From positions 1 through 11,641 of the forward strand of contig JBFMFE010000125.1 of NCBI GenBank assembly GCA_040752295.1: a stretch of DNA of 11,641 bases. Direction: 5' to 3'. Within the stretch, counting starts at the first letter, position 1. Each line of letters starts with the position of its first letter. The DNA comes from JBFMFE01 sp040752295. GTDB taxonomy: Bacteria > UBP15 > UBA6099 > JBFMBQ01. This document shows, one piece after another, positions 6,861-11,641 of the stretch. The notes below the pieces were generated by a model. The model ran no database searches. It was not told the DNA's origin and saw nothing but the letters and a program-made list of their open reading frames with translations. The translations under genes and the position numbers were made by a program.

Positions 6861-6907
6861 AAAATGAAAAGTTGCGCTGTAATGTTGAACCTGCGCGCGA
6901 ATCCGGG

Positions 6908-8131
6908 TTATTTGTTCAGGTCGTGTTTTTTTCCGCACCTTGTGCAGAAGATCGCGTTGGAGCGGAAGTTCGGCGGGATTTTAAAACTCACGCCGCAGTC
7001 GCAGTCAACTATTCCGTAACCTTCCTTTTTCCAGAAGAAATTGCCGACGTCGCCGCGTTTCATGAGCGGTTCCGCTTGTTTTACGGGCGCGAGCGCCGGC
7101 GCGGCGGGCGCCGCCGCCGGCTTCGGCGTCATGAGCCTGCTGCGGAGGTCCTTCTCTGTGAAAAGCGGACGTCCGAAGCCCATGGTTTCCTGCCACGCGC
7201 GCTGATAAGCGGCGAGGGAGGCGCCGCCCCCCATGCTTCGCAGTAATTTGACGCGCTGTTCAGTGGGGGGGTGGGTGCTGAAAAGTCCCACCGCAGCTCT
7301 GCCGATCTTAGCGAACGGGTTGACGATGTACATCGGCGCCGTGACGCGGTTGGCGGCTTTAAGCTGCTGCGGTTTGGCGGATATCTTTTCCAGAGCGGAA
7401 GCCAGACCCTCGGGGTATCGCGTGAACTGCGCTCCGCAGGCGTCGGCGAGGTACTCGCGCCTGCGCGACACGGCGAAGTAGATGAGCCGCGCGATCAGCG
7501 GGGCGAGGATGATAAGGACCAGCGCGATCACGAGGAACAGGAGTTCCGCCTGCCCGCCGCCCCTCGAGGACGACCGCCTGCCGCCGCCGCCGTAGAACCT
7601 CGCCCTCACGAACACGTCCGAGATCATCACTATCGCGCCCAGCATTATGCCCAGCATCATCATGAAAAGGACGTCGCGGTTGACGATGTGGGAGATTTCG
7701 TGGGCGATTACGCCCTGGAGTTCGTCGCGGTTGAGCCGCGTCAGCAGCCCCGAAGTGACCGCCACGGACGCGCTCTTCGGGCTGCGCCCGGTGGCGAAGG
7801 CGTTGGGCGAAGGGTCGTTTATAACGTAGACGTCCGGTATGCGGGGAAAACCCGAGGCGATCGCCATCTCCTCGGTCACGTTGTGGAGCGCGGGGAAATC
7901 GTCGTGTGTGACGCGCTTTGCGCCGCTGGAGGACAGGAGGATTTTATCGCCGGAGTAATAGCTCACCAGCGCGAGGACGAGCCAGACGACGAGCGCCAGC
8001 GCGGCGCCGAACGCCCCCAGCCCCGTCCCCGTCAGCTCGCCCCCGGCGTAGCCTGTCCCCACAAGCACGCCGCCCATGATGAGCGTCAGCAGGATGGACT
8101 TCCGCCTGTTCGAATGAATCTGGTTCCACAT
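6908..8131 (-). CDS. htpX: HtpX-like M48 membrane zinc metalloprotease with C-terminal zinc ribbon
   Basis: This 407-residue protein has two N-terminal membrane helices (about 13-32 and 38-58). The M48 core follows, with HEISH at 144-148 (zinc-binding HExxH) and the downstream glutamate E226 in SRRREYLADA as the third zinc ligand. Two further membrane segments lie near 155-172 and 196-222, separated by a Gly/Ser/Arg-rich loop. NPFAKIGRAAVGLFSTHPPTEQRVKLL is typical HtpX. Known role: membrane-embedded protease for damaged membrane proteins, working with FtsH. HtpX is usually near 290 residues. Here an Ala/Pro-rich linker leads to a C-terminal ribbon with C377, C379, C396 and C399 (CDC...CTRC). 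The start follows the lemA stop by one base (TGA-A-ATG) with no Shine-Dalgarno, so translation is probably coupled to lemA. Confidence 0.92.
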   Translation of the reverse strand: MWNQIHSNRRKSILLTLIMGGVLVGTGYAGGELTGTGLGAFGAALALVVWLVLALVSYYSGDKILLSSSGAKRVTHDDFPALHNVTEEMAIASGFPRIPDVYVINDPSPNAFATGRSPKSASVAVTSGLLTRLNRDELQGVIAHEISHIVNRDVLFMMMLGIMLGAIVMISDVFVRARFYGGGGRRSSSRGGGQAELLFLVIALVLIILAPLIARLIYFAVSRRREYLADACGAQFTRYPEGLASALEKISAKPQQLKAANRVTAPMYIVNPFAKIGRAAVGLFSTHPPTEQRVKLLRSMGGGASLAAYQRAWQETMGFGRPLFTEKDLRSRLMTPKPAAAPAAPALAPVKQAEPLMKRGDVGNFFWKKEGYGIVDCDCGVSFKIPPNFRSNAIFCTRCGKKHDLNK

Positions 8132-8132
8132 T

Positions 8133-8693
8133 TCAGGAGAAACTTACTTTCGGAACTTCCTTTTCGCGCGCGTCTTCTATCTCGAACATCTTTTCTTCCC
8201 TGAACCCGAACATCGAAGCCACCACGTTGGTCGGGACGGATTGAATCTTCACGTTGTAGTTCATAACGGCGTCGTTGTAGAACTGGCGCGCGAAGCCGAT
8301 CTTGTTTTCCGTCGAGGCGAGTTCCTCCTGGAGCGATAGAAAGTTCTGGTTGGCTTTCAGGTCGGGGTAGTTTTCGGCGACGGCGAACAGGTTCATGAGT
8401 GAGGAAGACAGTTTGCGTTCCGCCTGCGCCTGCGCCTCGACGCCCGCGCCGGCGGCTTTCTGGGCAGCCGCCCTCGCCTGCGTTACGCTGTCGAGCGTGT
8501 CCCGCTCGTGCTTCGCGTAGCCTTTCACCGTCTCCACGAGGTTCGGGATGAGGTCGTGCCGCCTCTTGAGCTGCACGTCAATCTGCGCCCAGGCGTTCCT
8601 CACCTGGTTGCGCACGCGCACCAGACCGTTGTAGATTCCGGCGAAAATCAGGATGAACAGGACGACGGCTGCGAGAACGATGATCAAAGTCAT
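8133..8693 (-). CDS. lemA: LemA family membrane-anchored protein
   Basis: This 186-residue protein has a single N-terminal membrane helix (about 4-22, MTLIIVLAAVVLFILIFAG). It is followed by the LemA signature YNGLVRVRNQVRNAWAQIDVQLKRRHDLIPNLVETVKGYAKHE. The rest is helical (SSSLMNLFAVAENYPDLKANQNFLSLQEELASTENKI, ARQFYNDAVMNYN) and ends with MFGFREEKMFEI. Length and domain order are normal. The biochemical role of LemA is not established; it is very often encoded beside HtpX-type proteases, as here. The ATG at 8693 has AGGAGG (8701-8706 on the - strand) 7 bases upstream. Its ATG overlaps the stop of the upstream zinc-ribbon gene by ATGA, and its own stop is one base from htpX, so the three genes form one operon. 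Confidence 0.95.
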   Translation of the reverse strand: MTLIIVLAAVVLFILIFAGIYNGLVRVRNQVRNAWAQIDVQLKRRHDLIPNLVETVKGYAKHERDTLDSVTQARAAAQKAAGAGVEAQAQAERKLSSSLMNLFAVAENYPDLKANQNFLSLQEELASTENKIGFARQFYNDAVMNYNVKIQSVPTNVVASMFGFREEKMFEIEDAREKEVPKVSFS

Positions 8694-9115
8694 TGGTTTT
8701 CCTCCTTGTGTTTCCCCCCGCCGGGGAACAGGGTCGAAATAAAATCAACCACGTTTTTCCACTCTCCATTCGGAAAACTCTTTCTGACTACGGACGGCAG
8801 TTCGCCGCCGTCGAACCAGTATCCGCCGTGGCGGTCGCAGCGGTCCACAACGACGGCGTCGCTCTCTCCGACGGCGAGTTTTTTCATTTTTCTGCGGCAC
8901 AGCGGACACCTGCGCGGACGCTCGTTGCGCGCGGCAAGCTCCGCCCGCGGCGCAGCCTTCATGTGAAGGTCTTCGACCCGAAGGTTCACGCCCGAGAGCA
9001 GATGGCTCAGTTCGTCGCGGTCGAACCACACGCCCCCGCACTCCATGCAGTGGTCAAGTTCGACCTCGTTGTACTCCACCACGACCATGCCGGTTCGACA
9101 TATCGGACAGTTCAT
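8690..9115 (-). CDS. Double zinc-ribbon (zf-TFIIB type) protein
   Basis: This 141-residue soluble protein contains two copies of a zinc-ribbon module. The first, residues 3-36, has C3-x2-C6, C23-x2-C26, then GGVWFDRDEL. The second, residues 70-105, has C70-x2-C73, C93-x2-H96, then GGYWFDGGEL, with histidine replacing the fourth cysteine. The CPxC...DxCxxCGGvWfDxxEL pattern is characteristic of the zf-TFIIB family (PF13453 type), whose role is unknown; metal binding is inferred from the ligands. It is the first gene of the operon with lemA (ATGA overlap) and htpX. No Shine-Dalgarno precedes the ATG at 9115; instead a TAAAAT hexamer lies 11 bases upstream, suggesting a very short leader. No signal peptide or membrane segment is seen. 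Confidence 0.9.
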   Translation of the reverse strand: MNCPICRTGMVVVEYNEVELDHCMECGGVWFDRDELSHLLSGVNLRVEDLHMKAAPRAELAARNERPRRCPLCRRKMKKLAVGESDAVVVDRCDRHGGYWFDGGELPSVVRKSFPNGEWKNVVDFISTLFPGGGKHKEENQ

Positions 9116-9126
9116 GCAGGGCTACA

Positions 9127-9132
9127 ATTTTA
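9127..9132 (-). promoter_or_regulatory. -10-like TAAAAT before the zf-TFIIB/lemA/htpX operon
   Basis: On the - strand TAAAAT ends 11 bases before the ATG at 9115. No ribosome site lies in between (TGTAGCCCTGC). The predicted leader is only a few bases. No clear -35 is found. Confidence 0.3.
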
Positions 9133-9261
9133 CATTACCGGTATCCCGAAGTGTAGATGGTTATTAAAATTTCCCCCTTATCCCCCGTGATGCGGCTGCG
9201 CGGGGCGCTCCGCACAATCGCGCCTCTCACGGAGTCACCTCCCCATGATATAAACCGCGCG

Positions 9262-10068
9262 TCAGCGCGTCCCCCCGCCCGGCTTGACGCAGCACCGGGC
9301 GCCGAACGTCGCATCGCTCAGCGACGGCGCGTAGAACTCCCGCGATGCGCATCGCGTGAAAAAGGCAAGGCTCTTCCACGAGCCGCCCTTCATAACGTAC
9401 TCTTTCCTCACGATCCTCTTTCCCGCCGCCGCCTCCACGCTGTCAGCCGTCCATTCCATCAGGTTCCCGTTCATGTCCTCCGCGCCGTACCCGCTCGAGC
9501 ATTCCGGCGACGAACCCGACGCCTTGAGTCCGTCTCCGGCTATGTTGCACGCTCCCGGGCTGTACTTCGGTCCGTAGCTCCATGCCGCGCCTTCGGCGCC
9601 GGCGCAAGCCTTTTCCCATTGCGCCTCCGTGCACAACTGCCTCCCGGCAAGGCGGCACCGGGCGTCCGCCTCCATCCAGTTAAGCCCCCCGGAGGGAAGG
9701 TTTCCCTTTGAGTTCGGGGTTTCGCAGCGCTCGATGCAGAACGGCGGCACGTACACGCTGCGCCGCGGCGCTTCCACCTCGAACCACTCGCGGAGACAGC
9801 CGCCCATGTATCGCGAGCATATCCTCGCGAGGTGCTCCACGAGGGTCTCGTCCGTGCCCATGAGGAAATCGCCGCCCGGCACGAAAACGGTTCCGGCGGG
9901 GCACCGCCCGTCCGTTTTACTCAACGGAGCAGACGCAGCCTGCGCGTGGAACGCGCCTCCGGCGCCGTGCCGGAGTATCAACAAAGCCGAGACGATCAAA
10001 ATGACCGCCCCGCCGTTTCCGGCAATCTTCCTCATGCGATGACAGCCTGCGCCGCGGCGTTCCTTCAT
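9262..10068 (-). CDS. Secreted SUMF1/FGE-domain protein lacking the catalytic cysteine pair
   Basis: This 268-residue protein has a hydrophobic N-terminal segment (about 20-32) followed by AQA at 42-44, consistent with a signal peptide or anchor. The remainder is a SUMF1-type domain: CPAGTVFVPGGDFLMGTDE (56-74), VYVPPFCIERCETPN, the WMEADARCRLAGRQLCTEAQWEKACAG helix, GYGAEDMNGNLMEWTADS (193-210), and GGSWKSLAFFTRCASRE (228-243) ending in ATFGARCC. Authentic formylglycine-generating enzymes carry C-x4-C just after GGSY; here the aligned positions are S233 and T238. Sulfatase activation is therefore unlikely and the domain probably has a binding or structural role. Thirteen cysteines after residue 44 suggest a disulfide-rich exported protein. 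An in-frame ATG at 10035 gives a shorter signal peptide and is an alternative start; neither start has a Shine-Dalgarno. Confidence 0.85.
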   Translation of the reverse strand: MKERRGAGCHRMRKIAGNGGAVILIVSALLILRHGAGGAFHAQAASAPLSKTDGRCPAGTVFVPGGDFLMGTDETLVEHLARICSRYMGGCLREWFEVEAPRRSVYVPPFCIERCETPNSKGNLPSGGLNWMEADARCRLAGRQLCTEAQWEKACAGAEGAAWSYGPKYSPGACNIAGDGLKASGSSPECSSGYGAEDMNGNLMEWTADSVEAAAGKRIVRKEYVMKGGSWKSLAFFTRCASREFYAPSLSDATFGARCCVKPGGGTR

Positions 10069-10075
10069 TGATGGA

Positions 10076-10081
10076 ATGATA
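10076..10081 (-). promoter_or_regulatory. -10-like TATCAT before the SUMF1-domain gene
   Basis: On the - strand TATCAT ends 7 bases (TCCATCA) before the ATG at 10068, placing a start site at or next to the ATG. There is no -35 match; the 14-bp palindrome at 10094-10124 occupies that region. Confidence 0.35.
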
Positions 10082-10093
10082 CACCGTATCTTC

Positions 10094-10124
10094 CCGGATT
10101 ATTCGCGCGCCGTGAATAATCCGG
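10094..10124. terminator. Strong palindrome between the propeller and SUMF1-domain genes (terminator or operator)
   Basis: CCGGATTATTC (10094-10104) pairs perfectly with GAATAATCCGG (10114-10124). The loop can add a G-U and two more pairs, giving about 14 bp. It lies 26 bases past the stop of the propeller gene (TAA at 10150-10152) on the - strand, in the place of its terminator, but no T-run follows. It also covers the -35 region of the next gene's putative promoter, so an operator role is an alternative. Confidence 0.5.
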
Positions 10125-10149
10125 TTCCGGTTTTCGCAACACCGGTCGT

Positions 10150-11505
10150 TTATTTTCCGCCGGCGGGAAGCTCCTCCCGCTCATCCGGCGCGTACATGAA
10201 GAAGCCGTTCGCCGAAGCCGTGAGAAAAACGTCTTCGTCCGGCTCGTAGTTGAAATAGCGGAGCCGGCGACCGACGAAGAAGCGTCCGAGGTACCGCGGG
10301 CGCGCGCCGTTCACGTCGAGCATGTAAACGAAGCCGTTGACGAAGTTGCTCGCGTAGAGCACGCCCCGCCTCGTGTCGTAGGCGAGGTCGCGTATGCCGA
10401 TTGGGAGCTTGTAGCGCCAGGCGGTTTTTCCGGTTTCGAGGTCAATCATGTAAACGGCGCACTCGTACGGCGCGGCGGCGAACACGCGCTCGCGGTCGGG
10501 GTCGGCTTCGAGGTGAAATAAAAACCCGAGGTTTTTCCAGATGTACCGGACGCCGACGCGGAGGTTCGTCACGGTACCCGTGCGCTTGTCCACCGCCATG
10601 ATAACGGGGCGGAAGGGATAGTTGGCGTTGACGATGACCCGCTTCTCCGTGTTCGCTATGGTGAGCAGAGAGCCTGTGCGCATCCTGAATTTTCTTTCCA
10701 GCTTCCCTTTTTCGAGATTGACCGCCGCGAACCAGTCGCCGTCCGACGCGACGTACACGCTGCCGGTCCGGCGGTCCACCGATAGAAACCGGGGTCGGTC
10801 GCCCGGCGAATGGAATTGTTTGATAATCTTTCCCTTCCGGTCGTCCCACAGTCGGATCACGTTAATCGGCGAGACGAGGAAGACGCAGGCGCCTGAAACG
10901 GGGGTGCAGTAGCCGCGGAAGACCGTGTGAGTCCTGAAAGTTCGTGCGACGCCGCCCGTTGAGCGGTCTATCAGCGCGAGAGGCTGAAACCGCGGGTTCG
11001 TCTCGGCGCCGAACCCGAGGTAAACGAATCTCCTGTCGGCGCCGAAGAAAGCGCTTCTGCAATGGTAATAGTCCCTCGTCCAGCTGCGCGCAAGCTCGAG
11101 GTTGGACCCGTCGCACAGCGAGAACACCGGGCGCAGCCCCGGCACGCGCCCGAGCCGCTCGCACCCGTGTCCGACGTCGAGCGCGAACAGTAAAACGACG
11201 ATGAAAAGGTAAACGGGGAAAAGCAGCAGAAAACATCTGGCGAAGCCGCCCGCCCGCGCCGCGGGCGATTTCTTTCTCCGCGCGCCGAGCAGGGCGGCGA
11301 AGACGGCGTAGGCGATGAAACCGGCGGGGCTTACCATCCACGACGCCATAATGAAAGGACGATAGATCAGGAGGGCGGCGGAGGCGATAAAAACCGGTTT
11401 GAGGCTGACGCCGCAGACCGCCGCCCTGCGGCCGCGGAACGCGAAGCGCGCCACGAGAAACGACAGCAGGACGAACGGCACGAAGTGGATGAGCAATATG
11501 AACAT
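10150..11505 (-). CDS. Membrane-anchored beta-propeller-like protein, function unknown
   Basis: The gene is not recognised. The 451-residue product has about four N-terminal hydrophobic helices (roughly 2-20, 36-56, 57-74 and 91-109). An extracytoplasmic-looking region follows, built of repeating strand units in the style of YVTN/PQQ propellers: RPRFLSVDRRTGSVYVASDGDWFAAVNLEKGKL, MAVDKRTGTVTNLRV, YMIDLETGKTAWRYKLPIGIRDLAYDTRRGVLYASN and FVYMLDVNGARPRYLGRF. Units of about 40 residues with a D-x-x-(T)-G turn and VYVAS-like strands are clear, but the blade number is uncertain. No catalytic motif is seen; a sensory or scaffold role would be guesswork. The ATG at 11505 has no Shine-Dalgarno (GGAAATTAAAC precedes it). 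The next gene on this strand starts 81 bases downstream, beyond a strong palindrome, so it is probably a separate transcript. Confidence 0.75.
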   Translation of the reverse strand: MFILLIHFVPFVLLSFLVARFAFRGRRAAVCGVSLKPVFIASAALLIYRPFIMASWMVSPAGFIAYAVFAALLGARRKKSPAARAGGFARCFLLLFPVYLFIVVLLFALDVGHGCERLGRVPGLRPVFSLCDGSNLELARSWTRDYYHCRSAFFGADRRFVYLGFGAETNPRFQPLALIDRSTGGVARTFRTHTVFRGYCTPVSGACVFLVSPINVIRLWDDRKGKIIKQFHSPGDRPRFLSVDRRTGSVYVASDGDWFAAVNLEKGKLERKFRMRTGSLLTIANTEKRVIVNANYPFRPVIMAVDKRTGTVTNLRVGVRYIWKNLGFLFHLEADPDRERVFAAAPYECAVYMIDLETGKTAWRYKLPIGIRDLAYDTRRGVLYASNFVNGFVYMLDVNGARPRYLGRFFVGRRLRYFNYEPDEDVFLTASANGFFMYAPDEREELPAGGK

Positions 11506-11509
11506 GTTT

Positions 11510-11567
11510 AATTTCCGGGGACACGATCCGGAATTACAAGACGCATTCCAGTCAAGTCCCCGAAATT
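11510..11567. repeat. GGGGAC/GTCCCC inverted repeat upstream of the propeller gene
   Basis: AATTTCCGGGGAC (11510-11522) pairs with GTCCCCGAAATT (11556-11567) over 12 bp with one bulged C. The loop is 33 bases and contains ATCCGGAATT. Inverted TTCCGGGGAC motifs of this style often flank REP-associated (Y1/RAYT) transposase genes, but no such gene is in the window. Confidence 0.5.
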
Positions 11568-11582
11568 CCGCATGAAAATTTG

Positions 11583-11603
11583 ATTTACTTGAGTCAAGTA
11601 AAT
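11583..11603. promoter_or_regulatory. 21-base perfect palindrome, candidate operator
   Basis: ATTTACTTGA and TCAAGTAAAT are exact reverse complements around a single G. The size and symmetry suit a dimeric helix-turn-helix regulator. It lies 78 bases upstream of the propeller gene and overlaps a possible + strand -35 hexamer. Confidence 0.5.
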
Positions 11604-11617
11604 ACCCCTTTTATTTT
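11589..11617 (+). promoter_or_regulatory. Candidate rightward promoter at the window edge
   Basis: TTGAGT (11589-11594) and TATTTT (11612-11617) are 17 bases apart, each matching 4 of 6 consensus positions. The promoter would drive a divergent gene beyond the right edge. The -35 lies inside the 21-base palindrome. Confidence 0.3.
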
Positions 11618-11641
11618 ATTTCCCGGCGCGCCGCGCGTGTC

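Larger units (their letters stand above)
6688..6880. repeat. Nested palindromic repeat element between the convergent leuD and htpX genes
   Basis: The element is bounded by 14-base inverted ends, ACAGCGCAAGTTTT (6688-6701) and AAAAGTTGCGCTGT (6867-6880), which pair at 13 of 14 positions. Inside are two 8-bp hairpins (6722-6740 and 6842-6860) and two identical 37-base units (6738-6774 and 6808-6844) around a 33-base spacer. Each hairpin shares three bases with the adjacent 37-base unit. No coding sequence is supported; short frames here are by-products of the repeats. It resembles a non-autonomous miniature element or a composite of dispersed repeats, and also occupies the place where both gene blocks need terminators. 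Confidence 0.75.

Noticed and set aside
6606..6938. Short - strand frames across the leuD-htpX gap (TGWKPVP-type peptides)
   Set aside because: They are translations of the hairpin repeats; no ribosome site and no independent conservation signal.
7271..8203. Long + strand frame antisense to htpX
   Set aside because: Arg/His/Glu-rich shadow composition over a gene with clear HExxH and membrane features on the other strand.
9256..9269. CGCGC/GCGCG hairpin over the SUMF1-gene stop codon as a terminator
   Set aside because: A 5-bp GC stem with loop GTCA and only a short T-containing tail on the - strand; expected by chance at this base composition.
9262..10068. Calling this a sulfatase-activating formylglycine-generating enzyme
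   Set aside because: The two catalytic cysteine positions after GGS(Y/W) are Ser and Thr, so the activity is not supported.

Overview
The window is a GC-rich bacterial chromosomal segment (roughly 60-65% G+C by eye) with no rRNA, tRNA, CRISPR array, integrase or transposase gene. The genes are housekeeping or core-metabolic and match Gram-negative-type families. The lineage cannot be fixed from the sequence alone. The short dispersed repeats between genes (GACAGGC hairpins whose translations read like TGWKPVP or RQDACP, the GAATATCGAA/ACAAGGAA family, and a GTCCGACCT minisatellite) resemble repeats I associate with large anaerobe and PVC-type genomes (Kiritimatiellota, Lentisphaerota, Omnitrophota, Hydrogenedentota) and some deltaproteobacterial groups. 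This is recollection, not a search result.

Layout: the left 6.7 kb is all on the + strand. It begins with the C-terminal part of a flagellar cap/hook-associated-like (FliD family) protein cut by the window edge. It continues with recJ (single-strand DNA exonuclease), apt (adenine salvage), a repeat-rich 307-base gap, a saccharopine-dehydrogenase-family oxidoreductase, and leuC-leuD (isopropylmalate/homoaconitate dehydratase large and small subunits). The recJ-apt and leuC-leuD pairs are tightly spaced and probably co-transcribed.

The right 4.7 kb is all on the - strand. In transcription order it holds an unrecognised membrane-anchored beta-propeller protein, a secreted cysteine-rich SUMF1-domain protein that lacks the formylglycine-generating cysteines, and a compact three-gene operon. 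The operon encodes a double zinc-ribbon (zf-TFIIB) protein, LemA and an HtpX-like M48 membrane protease with an added C-terminal zinc ribbon. The last three genes overlap or nearly touch and probably serve membrane-protein quality control.

The two blocks converge at 6684-6907. That gap holds a striking nested repeat element: outer 14-base inverted ends, two 8-bp GACAGGC hairpins facing each other, and two exact 37-base copies of a bulged hairpin between them. Further palindromes lie upstream of the SUMF1 gene (10094-10124) and at the right edge (11510-11603), where one overlaps a candidate promoter reading out of the window.

Translation signals split into two classes. Several first-in-operon genes (leuC, the SUMF1 gene, the zf-TFIIB gene) have no Shine-Dalgarno but carry a -10-like hexamer 7-11 bases before the ATG, which suggests leaderless transcripts. 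apt, the saccharopine-dehydrogenase-like gene, leuD and lemA have clear AGGAGG-type sites. I found no convincing new multi-gene defence or mobile system. The most unusual content is the repeat architecture and the zinc-ribbon/HtpX operon.
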